DNA from: Apus apus
Lineage: Eukaryota > Chordata > Aves > Apodiformes > Apodidae
DNA length: 64,000 nt
Assembly (NCBI RefSeq): GCF_020740795.1
Contig: NC_067282.1
Location: 152,010,858-152,074,857, forward strand
Direction of reading: 5' to 3'
The notes beneath the pieces are model-generated. The model did no database searches. It saw only the letters and a list, made by a program, of their open reading frames with translations, and was not told where the DNA came from. Both the position numbers and the translations under genes were made by a program. Below, piece after piece: positions 1 to 12,900 of the stretch. The number at the start of each line of letters is the position of its first letter. Position 1 is the stretch's first letter.

Positions 1-1475
1 GTTCTTCCAGACCAATCTCCAGCTGCTGCAGTCCATTTACCTGGGGATGGGCCTGTCACTGCCACAAGGGCTTCTGCTTCAAAAGGCACCAAAAAAAACA
101 AACAAAAAAAAAGTGAAAAGCAGCCAAGACATCCTTTCTTTCTCCTCACTGCTCAAATCCAGATGCCTAAGGTGTTGGCATGGATCCCATTCACCATTGT
201 CCCCTGGCTAAATCCCAAACAAAGTGATGACAGGCTGGGAGTTCCCTGGGCTCCTGTAAAGGAAAATTATTTTCTACAACAGAATTTTGTATGCCATTAT
301 CCCAAAATGGATTACTTCCTAGTAGCACTGAAGCCTTCAGCCTGTTTCATTGCCCAATAGGTACTAGCTCCTGCCCCTGCACCGATGTTGGAGATCTGTT
401 TCAGGGACATCTCAGGGTTTGAAAAGCCCCTGCAGGGAAACCAGGGATGATTCCTGTGCCACCCAGGTTGGAGGAAAATAGTGGAGAGACAGAAATCTAC
501 ATGGGATTCCTGAAATGATCCCTGACTACAACTCCCTGACAACTTCTTTCCCTTCAGGTCCCCATGGCTTTCTGCCCCCTTCCTAGGCTGGTTGTTCTGT
601 TTGGGCACAGACCATGAGGGAAATAGAGACCAGAGTTCTTCTTAGATATGGGAAATGCTTTTTTATCAGGGCACCGTCCAGTCTACCCATCCATCAGTTA
701 GTGACTCCAACTCTTTCCCAGACTGCATGTAGCTTTAATTCCTTCACTGTGGTAGTTTTCTGCCTCCATCACCCAGGAAGTTTCTCCTTAGACCATCTGG
801 AAGGCAAGGTGCAGTGTGGGAAACAGGTAAGTCCCCTGCAGAGGATGCTGAGGTCCATCAGCTGTAGCAGGGTCGCCCGACAAAAAGAGCACCTACCACA
901 TATTTTTCACTTCATCTCTCAATGTGCAGAACCCAGGGCACAGAGGGCTCTCTGATAAACTCACAGCACTGTGGAAATTACCACAGAGAAACAGCCAGGA
1001 GACAGAGTGAAAAAAAAAAAGAGATGTAGAAAGCAAAGCAGTGAAATGCATACATTTGAGGGCAGCGGAGACACAAATAGCAATGTGGAGATGCAGAGCA
1101 GCAGAAAGTGAGCAGATGTAATTATATTCACAGAGAGCTGGCTATAGGGGAAGAAAAGGGGGTTTGAGGAGACATGTAGAAAGAGGGAAGAGCACAGATG
1201 TAAGGAAAGAGAACACAAAGCAGGGAAGAGAAGGGGGAAGTCAGAGAGAGAGAGATCTGGAGGGATTGCCTGATGTAAAATCTGATAGAAAAGAGGATTT
1301 ATCTGCAAAAAATAACCCAGATCTAAGCCACAGCTTCAGAGCAGCTGTGTACAGAGCTGCAGCACTGTGTATTTCTTCGTAAGCAAGAGCAAAAGAGGCC
1401 TGGTGCTGGTCTCAAGCCAAAGAAAGATCCTGCCATACTAGGAGGCTGCCTGCCAGCCTGGACCAAGATGAAAGG

Positions 1476-1660
1476 AAGGGAAGGGAAGGGAAGGGAAGGG
1501 AAGGGAAGGGAAGGGAAGGGAAGGGAAGGGAAGGGAAGGGAAGGGAAGGGAAGGGAAGGGAAGGGAAGGGAAGGGAAGGGAAGGGAAGGGAAGGGAAGGG
1601 AAGGGAAGGGAAGGGAAGGGAAGGGAAGGGAAGGGAAGGGAAGGGAAGGGAAGGGAAGGG
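1476..1660. repeat. (AAGGG)37 pentanucleotide microsatellite
   Basis: Thirty-seven uninterrupted copies of AAGGG read on the plus strand (CCCTT on the minus strand). The array makes every reading frame open, which gives false Lys-Gly-Arg-Glu and Ser-Leu-Pro-Phe-Pro ORFs on both strands. It is purine-only on one strand, a composition able to form triplex or G-quadruplex structures. Confidence 0.97.
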
Positions 1661-1770
1661 AAGAAAAGGCAAGGCAAGGGAAGGCAAGGGAAGGGAAGGC
1701 AAGGGAAGGCAAGGCAAGGGAAGGCAAGGCAAGGCAAGGGAAGGGAAGGCAAGGCAAGGCAAGGCAAGGC
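1661..1770. repeat. Degenerate AAGGG/AAGGC repeat
   Basis: This continues the pure AAGGG array, with many units changed to AAGGC and one AAGAA interruption. It grades into GGGCC-rich sequence. The pattern looks like the decayed flank of the perfect array. Confidence 0.9.
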
Positions 1771-1860
1771 CAGGCAGGGGAGGGCCGGGCCGGGCGGGGC
1801 AGGCGGCGCGGCGCGCCCAGCCTTGTCCATGGTGCTGAGCGGACACGCGGGGAACCTCAG
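1771..1860. promoter_or_regulatory. Small GC-rich, CpG-containing patch
   Basis: A short run of GGGCC, GGGCGGGG and GGCGCGGCGCGCCC-type sequence contains several CpG dinucleotides and an Sp1-like GC box near 1790-1800. In a mammalian-like gene order this side of MFNG would lead to ELFN2, on the same minus strand, so the patch could be part of a distant 5' end. No coding evidence supports that. Confidence 0.25.
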
Positions 1861-3639
1861 TCCCAGAAGAGCAGTGTCCCCCCGGGAGCCAGCTGAGCCA
1901 GGCGGAGTGAAGCGCACACACTCAGCAAGAAATCTGGGGACCCGGCTCCTAGCCTGGGTTGCTCTGGATGTGTCTGGGTGCTCTCTGTCCCCACTGCTGT
2001 TGGACCCCAGGCTCTGGGTGTCCGTGCTGGGAAGGACTGAGATGGGAGCATGGGCTGGGCTGTCCCGCCTCTGCTTGGTCTGCTCAGACGGTGTGACAAG
2101 GGGTTGGCATCACACAGGTGCGGTGTGTATCGGGCCACGTTCGCCACCAGGAAGCTTTTGGTGAGGAGATTTCTCTCCATGGCCCTGAGGCTTAACAAAA
2201 GGCTTCATCTGAAAAGTGGTCTTGAAACCACGGTCCACCCAGAGCGTGGACAGGTGGTCTGGCTCCACAGCAGCTCCAGCCCCTACTGTGGGCTGCCAGA
2301 TCATTTTGCAAAATGAAAGGACTGAAAAGGAGTTGGCCTCCTCTGTTCTCAGCTCTAGTATGTGTCTCAGCCTCTTTCCAAACATGTCCTGGCCTCACCA
2401 GACCATTTTTGATCCAGAGAACTGCAAATCATCTGCCCCGTAGAGGAGAAAGCAGTGCCCAAGAGCCTGACAGAGTTGCTCCATGGGCAGCTACAAATCA
2501 GTGTTAGCACAAAGCTGCAGAACAAACCTGCCTTACAAAGATAAACCTGGTACCAGTGCTTTGTTACCAGCAACCTGTTTTCCCAATCTGATGCCAATAG
2601 TCTGGACCAGATCAATACGTTTTAAGAGTCAGTTGGAAAAACATCCAGCAGAAGGAGTGTAAGGTGGCCAGCCCTGCTGCAGGACTAGATAATCTCCTGA
2701 TAGCTTAACAACACCACATCCTTAACTCTCTGACTGTGTCCAAGTCAGAGGGCAAACTCTCTAATCACTCAGACCCCTGTGTTATCAGACTAGTAACAGC
2801 ACAGATATTTCTCTCCAACACTGAAATCTTGCTCACATTTGACCTCTAGCAGGAATGCATAATTATTTCTGCCATGGCCATATAACAGCAAGCACACCAT
2901 AATCACCATTCTCCAGGTCACCATGGAAGGCAAAATGCCCTTAAGGAATGCAGATGTGGGTAGCAGATGAGCTCCATTTCTCCTGTCAACAGAGAAAATT
3001 AGGAAGTCTTTTATCTACTGGCCCCACCTTCCATGAGGATGAGCTGCCTGCCAGCAAGCCAGTCCCACCTTTAGACATGACTGAAGCAAGGAAAATGCAG
3101 CAGGAACAGTCAGAATAGAAGAGCATAGTCCAAGGCCTGCCAGGATGAGCTACCTGCCTGGTGGCATCTCCCTCAGTTCTGCTCTTCTTGGCTGTGCTAT
3201 GTCCAGCAGCCGGACGGCTGAGTAGCCATCCCTTTCTTGTTGGCTAGCACCACGTGTCTAAGTTGGAACATTATTTTCCAGTTCTAGAAAATTGGATTAA
3301 GGGTCAGAGAATACAGACTGTTGTTTACCTTTGACTAAAACCAGCCCTCCCCCCTCCCAGGCTGGAGAGGCCAGTGTTGCTGTTATTTACTCTGCTGCCA
3401 AACCTGGATTTCAATCCCTGCCCTGAAGCACTCAGTAAAAGCCAACGCAGAGATGGGGGTGTACAGCAGGCAAGCAGGCAGGGCTGGGTGGGTGGGAGTG
3501 ATTATCCAGGCCACTAAGTCCAGTTCGGGGTTTTTTTTGCAGCCAGGTTCTGGCTCAGGAAGGACAGAGGTGCTGGAAGTGCCTGCTCCTGTGGCTTGCA
3601 GTGCTCATGAGAATCAAGCCAGGGAGATCCCAAGCAAGC

Positions 3640-3900
3640 CCTGTTTGCCCCCATGCCTGTCTCTGGTCCTCTCCCTCACCACATCCCTGCTTTCACACCG
3701 CTCCCCTTTTCCTTTTTGTCCTCTATCTCTCTTCCCTCAGCCTCCATGTTCACCCCCCTCTATCCCCACTCCCCTCCATGACCTCCTCATCTCCCCTTTT
3801 GTCCTCCTCTCTCACATTCCCCCCTAGTTCTCACCCTCTCCCCCTACTTCTGTTTCTCATTCCCCTCGTTCTCCTCCTTCCCTTTCCCCCACCCTCCAAG
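3640..3900. repeat. Pyrimidine-rich low-complexity tract
   Basis: About 260 bases are dominated by C and T on the plus strand (TCTCCC, CCCCTC and CCTTCC blocks). It gives open but meaningless Ser/Pro/Leu-rich frames. No gene is seen. Confidence 0.75.
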
Positions 3901-6041
3901 CCGCTATTCCAGGACAATAGAGCAGATGGCAGGCTGCTTGTTTTATGTGTCCCTTTGGAAAATCAGCTCAGCTGTTGATTCTGCGACTTTTTCTAAAAAC
4001 AGACACCATCCAACACTAGCTGAATGCTGGGGGAAAGGGAGGGGAGTACGGAGGGGACCACCAGCTGCACCAAAACCTTGTCTGTCTGCACCCTACACCA
4101 TGCCTTTGAGAAACAGGCCTGTTGAAGACTTTGCAGAAGAGCATTCTCCCCTGCACACTAGAAGTAGCACCCACACAAGTGGAGAGAGCTTAGCCAGCTT
4201 CTGCAGTCAGCCTGGCTCCAGCCAAAGCTGATGGTAATGTGGGGAATGGATGGCAGTGAGGAAAGAGCAGAATTTTCAGCACATCCATCCTGCTTATTGC
4301 CCCAGTCTTCTCTGAATGTTTGTGAAAGTTAAGCGTTCTCTCTAGGCAGAAGACACACAGCACAGAGTAGAGCACGTGCTCTTTCCAAGCCCCACATCTC
4401 CTCCTATGCTACTGGGGTAGTAACGAGTGAGAAGCCACATGGTATCAGGCTGGCATTCATTAGTTGTCAACACAGCCATAAAGACAAAATAGATTTTGTT
4501 CTGGTACTTTCTCTTATTTAAACCACTTTCTTCATTCCCCACCACTCCTGCCCCCCATGCTTATATCAGCCACCCTTCAGATCTGTTGCTTCATGGTATT
4601 TCTGGGTGGAAAGGGGTCTTTGCTCCCAAACTCTTCCCCTTGCTGTCCCAAAGACCATCTTGTTCCCTGTACTTGAAGGTGACAATACTGTCTCATCGAT
4701 CCTGTCAGGCCTCCCCTCCTTCTCCACCCTGCCTCTGCTTGTAAGTGATGCAGGGTAGGCACCATTTTTCATTCTGTCCAGCACCAAGCACAAGCCAGCC
4801 CTGGCTCATAAACAGGGCTGCTGGATTCTCTGCCAGTACATATGCTGGATACCTTGTGGCATATCCTTCACCTGGTACACAGTGGCCAAAGGACCAGCTG
4901 CAGATTCTCTCTGTGCCCCACTTCTAGAGCTCAGATGGGGAAAGCAGCAGTTCAGAATAGCAGCATCTCTCCCTATCCAATTGCCCTGTTTTGTTGCACT
5001 TTTTCTCATGTTGCTAAAATCAACACTGTCTTCTTCTCAAGGAGTGGCAGAAGGGTCAGGGCCAGCAACTCCATGTACAAAGCACTCAGTTTAATTTGTT
5101 CTCAAAGTTCACTATGAATGAGATGCAGTGCCCTGCAAAACCAGGGGAGGCTTGACCAAGGCAGAGTCAGAATGTAACATCTGAAGAGGCTTCTTTGCCT
5201 TGCAAAATCCTGGAAGGCAATTTAAACATGAGAGATAGGCAAAGAGCCCATTCTCGGGATCTGTAATTAATCACATACAGTTCAAACAGGGAGGGAGAGG
5301 AGTTCTCATCTTTCTTGGAGTCCCAGCTGGATCAAACAGGGAGCGACAAAACTCTAAGGCTGTCAAGGAGCAGACTTAAAGAGGCAGTGCCAGCTGAGCA
5401 ACAACAGCACAGCCCTTTAACCTCCCAGGTAACTGGGCAGAAAGTCTAGAGGAAAAAAAACTGCATCAGCTGGTGAAAAGACACCATTATCTGCACATTT
5501 GTGATGCTGCACTTCTTCCTGGCCTTGCTTATGTCTATGGTAATTCATCCTTCAGTGGAGACATAAGCCCAGCAAGCAGCACTTGAGACAAAAGAAAGTC
5601 CCAGTTAGCATAAGACCCCATCTCTGACACCAGCTGCTAGGAGGAGTCTTGAGGAAGAAGAGGATGGTCCATGTCGCTCTGTGCCCATGCAGTTACCAAA
5701 TGGAGGAGTCAGTCACACTCCTTCACCTTTGCATCCACAGCAGAAGTGTGCTCAGGTGTGTATAGCCCTGGTGGCCAGTGGTGCAAAAGTGTAAGCCAGC
5801 CATCTGGTAAGGTATTTCAAGAATTGAAAACAAAAGAAATTAAGTTAATTAATGACAAGAGCTTCTGACCCACCTCTGGGCTGTGCGGAATGCCTGCATT
5901 CACGCAGCAAGGGCAGTAGGGTAAGTAAGGCAAGTAAGCAAGGGCAGAGGAAGCTTCAAAATTAAGAGGCCAAATCTACTCTAAGGAATTGAGTATAACT
6001 GTCAGATGAAAACACACTGACTTGTCTGACTTAATCTATTT

Positions 6042-6062
6042 AATAAATAAATAAATAAATAA
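6042..6062. repeat. (AAAT)n tetranucleotide microsatellite
   Basis: About five consecutive AATA units lie in intergenic DNA. Confidence 0.9.
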
Positions 6063-9000
6063 GAGGTTTGGGGCCAACCAACCTGGTCTCACCTTTTTCC
6101 AAGGTGCACTCTGACCCACAGGATGGCATCATCTCTGGCACTGGTGAGCTACAATTATCCTGATCACAAAAACATCCAGAGCTGGGGGTACAGACAACAA
6201 CCCCTTTCCCACTGCAGCTCCCAAACAGCACTTTCAAGGCACAGTTTAAATTCCCCTGCTCTCCTCCAAGGCCCTGCTTGGCGGTTTCTTTCCTTCCAGT
6301 CTCCTTTAACTTATTGCTATTTCTCACCTTTTGGCTTCTCTTTAGCAAACTGCTCATCTACTGAAGGCTGCATCTTCAGTCAGAGGCCCAGGGAGAGAGC
6401 TGAAGGCTGCAATCTGAGTACAAGTTGGGTAAATCCCACAGTAGCTTAAAAATCTCTTTTTCTTTCACAGCAGAGTTGTTAAGAGGAGTTGGCACCAGGG
6501 ACAGAAGCATTGTCAAGGGCTGCTACTCTTCTCTCTCCCCTTCAAGCCTTTAGCAACAACTGCAGTTTCCCACCTATTTCAACTAACTTCTCTTTTCCCC
6601 TAAAGAAAGGATAGTCATTAGCATTTTTTTTGCACTGTCAAATAGGAGGTTTCTTATAAAAATTCTTCCCAGCTAAAGAGAAAGCAAAGAAAGGATATTG
6701 TTAACATGAAAACCTCATTTAATGCTTTCAATTTCAAATACTGTAACTGCTTTTTTTTCCTCTCCTTCTCCTTTTTCTGACTCTTCAGTATACAGCTTAA
6801 ACATCATTAATAGTGTTGGTTGCTATGGTGCTGGGCAGGCAGAGGTCTCTCAACTTGAAACCTTGAGCTACACTTAATGTTGTACAACAGCTGGGTCATG
6901 CCAACACCTTTGACTATGACCCCATTTTTCCCAGTAAAATAAAAAGATCACGTCTCCTTCCTTTTTCTTTTTTTTTTTTCCTTGGGATAGGGTTCAGGTT
7001 TTTTCCCTGTAATGAGAAAAGGGAGTGAGAGAGAGAGGAGGAGAGATATAAAAAAAGAATAAGAGAAAGAAAAAAAATAATGAATAGACCAAATGGAATA
7101 TTTCCAAAAACTTTAACAGTTACATCAGAAAATCATGAAGGAGAATAAAAAAAATACAGTCCTCTGAAAAGTTTCACGTGAGATTGTTTCTCATTTTCGA
7201 AAGCAGCTAAACATTTTAATAAACTAGGAAAATGAGACCATAAAACCACAACATCTGACAGCAAGCCCCAGGGGCAGGAACCATTCCTGAAACTAATTTT
7301 AACTCAGGTTTTCACGCTGATCAGATTTCATGTGGCGAGTGTCCCCTTAAGCTGTCTCTCTGTTCTTAGAGAAAACCTGGTTTCTTTTGTCAACTCTGAG
7401 AAGCTATTTTCTTCCCATTGCATTGGTGTCACAGGCATAAGAAGACTTTTCTGTCATTCATCTCTACAGCCCAAGAGATGTCCTGCCCCAGACATCTTCT
7501 CCTCTCTTCTCAGTTTCCTTATAAGTCAAGACATTTTCGGCAGAAGTGGCACTGAACTGCTCCAGCAACAAAGTCCAGTCTGAAACTGGTCCTCATGCAG
7601 TCATTCAAGGCCTCAACCCATTTAACATCTGATCTTCAGCCATGCAAAAGGTACCAGGCCATTTCAGACCAGGATTCAAAGCATATTTCCAATTTCTCTT
7701 GTTTTGCTTTTCCCCAGGAGAGTTCACCTTAGCAGTTTCTTCTCCATCTCTGGGCACATTAATTGCATTTTCCTTGGATTATCATCAGGACATCTACAGG
7801 TAGGACTGGCTTTTTAGCTCCAAGACTCAATTAGCAACACAGCTGAGAGTTTGAAAGGAGAGAAAAAAGAAGATACCAAGGTAGTGTTGATTTCTCTTGA
7901 AGACTCCAATTTTTTCTCAAAGAAGTATTCTTCATCTTCTTGTTAAGTTAAAACCAAAACCTTTGCCATGTAGGGCAGGACTTCTTTATGTCACACCTTG
8001 TCTTCCAATATTGGGCATCTCTGTATTGAGCTGCATAGTCTCTAGGTTTGTGTAGCTGTGTGAGACAAGTGTGTCGCATGACTCAAGGAATGGTTACTGG
8101 CATCAGCCACCCCTGTGCCTGCTCAGGATTAATTTCCAGGTAAAAGGCATGTTGTGCAAGGGAAGCAAGCAGGACTCACTGCTTCTTCACAAGCTGGTTA
8201 AATGACAGTAAGAATGACCAGGCTGGAAAACAGCTCTACAGGGTCCTGCTTTCTGCTTCTCCAGAAATTAAAGTGCTCGTTTATTTCTAGATCCTCCTTT
8301 GCAGTGGTGAAAGGTCTTTCTGATGCCTTTCCTTTAAACCTCCTGTCTGCTGGGTAGGGGTTGCTGGGGCTTGGGGGCTGGAGGTGACAGGGTGGCCAGC
8401 TTTCGAAACAGTAGAAGTACAGTGATAGTTGTCCATGGCTCTTCCAGCCCACCAGCAGAAGGCTTAGTCACAGCAGCAGCATCAAAGCTGGGGAAAGGGC
8501 ATTTGTCCTTTCATCTGGAGATTACAGGGATCTTTCATAGATCCCAGCGGTGTGTTTTGAAAGGCTCTTTAATGAGAAATACCTGGTTGTGGCACCATCT
8601 GTCATTTAAAACAGCCTCTTTGCATTCCAGCCCTCCCTGCCACGCTCTCTCCCAGCTGTGTAACTGTGTGTACAAGGATAAAATAGTGCCAAGGTTCCCT
8701 CCCCAGTGAGCAGAATTGCCCAGCTTTCATGCCAGGCTCTGTACTTGAGAAAAGGACTCTCCACAAACATGCCAGAAAGCTCATAACCTGTTTGGGCCTG
8801 GTCTTTCCCCCTTTTGGGCTTCAGCAGGGACAGCAGGAAGGCAGAAAGCTGCTCTTAGCATCTGGGGAAAAGAAGTATTGAGATAAAAAGCTCTTTGCCT
8901 TGCCATTTCCATTCTTTCATGACTTATTTTTTTTGGTCAGGGCACAGAGAAGATTATAAAGCTGTAACCTCTAATCTGCTCCTGAGTGCTCCTTCTCCAT

Positions 9001-9908
9001 CTCTTCCTTCTTCCTCTCTTTCAGTCCGTCCTAATCCTTAATGTCTCCTCTCTCACAGGTAGGAGCTGGAGTCTAATCTCAGATGACAGGCTGGTAATTA
9101 GAGCAAGAGAATATCCTGAGCCCATATCAAGTAAGTTATAAAAGAGGAATAATGCAGGGCCACAGACGATCAAGCCTTCAGTGTTCGGTGCAGGAACCAT
9201 CCTCATCTCATTCTGTCTCCTCCTGGCTCCCCCATCCCACACTCTCTCCTCTGTCCTGGCAGAGAGTGGGATTCCTGATTCTTTGTACTTCTTACCCATA
9301 TCCCCCCTGCCAGGCAAGGACTACGCTTTTCCAGCACTCATTCAGCACAGAAATGGTCACATTTTCCATTTCTACAGACCTTGACTAAGCAAAGACTCAG
9401 CCAAGGGGCTGTGGCTGGGAAGAGTGGGTAGTGGGGAAAGCACAAGCAGATGTGGAGGCAGAGGGCCTGCTCAGAGAGGCTGGAGCCACCACCCACTATC
9501 AGTCATCCCCAGCTGGGCACTGTTTACTCATATCCAGGGCCCTTCTAGTCCAGCAAGATGAATCCACAGCAAGGAGCAGCAGCAGGTCCCCATCTTTACC
9601 CAGATGCCCAGCAGTCACCACCCAATCCTTGATCTGCATAGGAAGGCATCCCGCTCCCATCCCTCACACCTGTCTCAGCACAGATGCCCATCCATGTGAC
9701 CAGCCCATGTTATCCATCTCTGGGAGAGATCTGGTCTCTTGTCTTGTGTCACCAGTATTCCGCCATGACCAAAAACACCCATCACACAGTGCAAGACCAC
9801 CACAGAAAAGGGGAAATTGGGAGCACTAAGCTTCTTCAGTGTCCCACCCCCATCCATGCACAAGGTGAATGGATGTCACCAGGACCCACTGTAGCTGAGG
9901 CTCAGGCA

Positions 9909-9975
9909 TCACCAGCCAACAGCCTGCAGGCACCAGGAGGTGTCAGGATAGAGATGGCAGTGGAGCGATCGAAAC
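9909..9975 (-). CDS. MFNG: MFNG coding exon 8 with stop codon
   Basis: A 67-base terminal coding exon encoding [15 protein letters not shown], a short tail and TGA at 9911-9909. The match to the fringe C-terminus (RSLHC-LYPDT-WC) fixes the frame. Confidence 0.95.
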
Positions 9976-12900
9976 CTGCTGGGGAGAGGGCAAAGGAAGA
10001 TCAGCAATCAGTTTTTACACCAGCACTCTTCTGGAGAATGGAAGACCTCTCCCTCATGTCCCATCCCTCATCAGGCACCCACCCTGCACTACACAGCTCC
10101 AGAACTGGATGTTCACCTCAAGATGTCTTTTCTCAGTGAAGCTAAGCAGTCAAACCTCCCCCAACACCTGAATAACCCAGCTCTGGCCCATGTAGCCCAA
10201 GCCCATGGTGACCACAGGCAGGGAGATGGGCACTGCACCAGCTCCCACTACATAGCTCTGTTGATGGTCTTTTCATCGCCTAGATGCTTCCCACCCCTGC
10301 TATCTCCAGCCAGAAGCTTCCTACTCATGCTCTGCAAATAACAACTTTAGGTTTGTTCACTCAAAGCAGAGAAGGTAAATCAAAGAGCACTTTTCTTTGC
10401 ATTCAGCCTGAAGTGAACCTTTTTCCTTTTTTCCCTTCAGTTTTCTCAGCAAAACAAAAAACGAAAAAGCAAGCAGAATTTCCTTTCCTGAGTTTAAAAG
10501 AACATTTCTGTTCCTGTCCCTGAGGTAAAAGGTTAGCTTGTTCAGTTTCAAAATGTGAAATAAACTGCAATACTTTTGGCTCAGGAATTGTCCAGATAAA
10601 ATGTTTTGATTCTCCTTTTCTTCCCACTCATCAAAAAAAGGTTTGCAAAGCTTGTAAGCATTCACAAGCAGCTTACCACTGGTGTGCCCCTCACCCAATA
10701 AGCCATGTGACTTCAAGGCTTCTGTCCCTCACTCTGCCTCCCCCTCCCAGCCCATTATGTGAGGGCTCACACCACAGCAGCACCCAGAGCACTCATGCCC
10801 CGTACCTTGAGGGGTCCTCTTGGGGTGAGAAGGGGCCACTGAGTTCAATAACATTGAGCTTGTTCTCAAAGACACCATAGCTGAGGGTGACCTGCAAAGG
10901 GGTGGTGAGAAAGAAGCAGGGAGGATGAGGTGAGCTCAGGAGCAAGGAACTTACTTCGGGTGACAGGAGCTCCCATTCTGGTTCCTCCTCTGCTGGCTTG
11001 ACCTCTGCCTTCCATGTATCTCCTGTCTTCCTTCAACAATGGTCCACCATGCTAGTCTTTTGCCTCTCCAAGCCCCCTACATCCCTTATTATCTCCTCAG
11101 GCAAGGCAGTTGTGGTGCCATGCCAAAGCCCTTTCCCCAGTCAATCATCATTTCTGCTTGTTCTCGTGCCACATTATCCCAGGGATGCCCTCAATCCTCC
11201 CATCATTTCCCACACAGTGGTGTCCCCACCACTGATTCCATGGGCACCATGACTGGCATTTTTAATGCAGGCAACATCTGCTCCATATCTCAAAGAAGCC
11301 TTTATCAGGAAAGCCTGATGATTGATTCAATCCACATTAGTGACACCAATGGAGCAACTCACCTGCTGAGTGAGCCGAGAGGGGGGGATGAGCTGCAGGT
11401 TCTCCAGGTGGGAATGGAAGAGCATGTTGGGCAGCAGCTTCCCACCAACTTTGCACTCAATGATGTAACCCACGGTGCAGTCATCTGGCAGGCGGATGAG
11501 CTCTGAAGTGCTCAGGAAGTTCCTACCACTGGAAGAGAGTAAGGCTGCATGGGTTAGGACAAGGGTAGGGGGAATGTAGGTATCCACTTGGGTGGGAGAT
11601 AAGTGGAGGACTTAACCAGAAACCAGAGTAAGCCTTGAAACTAGGGAAAGAATCCCTGAGTTCCACCTAGAAAGATTTGGGAATGTGTTTGCTCTTTGAC
11701 TGCTCCCAGACATGCTGTCCCACCAACTACCAGGTGCTGTCCCTGATACATACCCAGTTCCTTAGTGAGCTGATGCTGCTAGACTTTGTCAGGTCAGATT
11801 TCCACCCGTTTGGTGAGCTGCACTGAGCCCCTGAGGGGTCAGATGAACCAGCACAAGAGAAACAGTGGACCACATGGCCAGGACCAGGAGGAAGAATCAT
11901 AGAAATTTTTTTGTTGGAAAATACATTTAATATCACAAGCTCAAGCTTGTGATATTAAAGCACCCAGCACTCCCAAGTCCATGACCAAATCATGTCCCTA
12001 AGCACTACATCTACACACCTTTTAAATACTTCCAGGGATGGTGATTCCACCACTTCCCTGGGCAGCCTGTTCCAGTGCCTGACAACTCTTGCAGTGAAGA
12101 AATTTTTGCAAATATCCAATCTGAACCTCCCCTGGTACAACTTCAGGCCATTTCCTCCTGTCCTATTGCTTGTTACTTGGGAGAAGAGACCAACCCCCAC
12201 CTTGCTACAACCTCCTTTCAGATAGTTGTAGAGTGCAATAAGGTCTTCCCTCAGCCTCCTTTTCTCCAGTTCCTTCAGATGCTCCTTGCAAGACTTGTTC
12301 TACACACCCTTCATCAGCTTCATTGTCCTTCTTTGGACATACTCCAGGACCTCAATGTCTTTCTTGGAGTGAGGGCCCCAGAACTGAACACAATACTTGA
12401 GGTGCAGCCTCACCAGTGCTGAGTACAGGGGGACAATCACTTCCCACACTATTCCTAACACAAGACAGGATGCCTGTAGCCTTCTTGGCCACCCGGGCAC
12501 ACTGCTGGCTTATATTCAGCTGGCTGCCCACCAAAAGGGAAAAGAAACAGGATCATTTCCTGCAGCTTGACTAAGCCATCTAGGCTGCACTGTAAGGTAA
12601 CATCAACAGCTTGGCCATCTTCTGATGACAGGCTAAACCCAACGTTAAGACTCCTGTAAATGGAAGCAGCCACACAGCATGAAGTACTGTCAACTGTAAC
12701 ACCCCTCAGCTCATGCAAATGCTTTTAAAGTATTTTAACAAAGTAGTGGCAGACTGTTTGCCAGGTTGGGCCTTCTCTACCCATGCCACTTCCATTTCAC
12801 CTTAGATCACAGGTTATCCTCCTGTCTGGGTCTACCATAAAATACATACCATGGGCATCAGCTAAAGCAGCCACCTGGGGTGGATTGGATCCTTCTTTCT

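Larger units (their letters stand above)
1..9908. other. Intergenic region downstream of MFNG
   Basis: No open reading frame here resembles a protein I know. The stretch holds the AAGGG array and GC-rich patch near 1.5-1.85 kb, CT-rich sequence around 3.64-3.9 kb, a short AAAT microsatellite near 6.05 kb and A/T-rich sequence around 6.6-7.3 kb. The part nearest 9.9 kb must include the MFNG 3' untranslated region. A minus-strand ATTAAA (8573-8568) is one possible polyadenylation signal, about 1.3 kb after the stop codon, but this is unproven. Confidence 0.6.

Noticed and set aside
1323-1921. Overlapping long ORFs on both strands of the AAGGG array
   Set aside because: They exist only because a pentanucleotide repeat without stops is open in all frames; the products are simple Lys-Gly-Arg-Glu or Ser-Leu-Pro-Phe-Pro repeats.
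11955-12200. 81-codon minus-strand ORF in the MFNG intron as a small gene
   Set aside because: Its sequence is the C-terminal part of CR1 ORF2.
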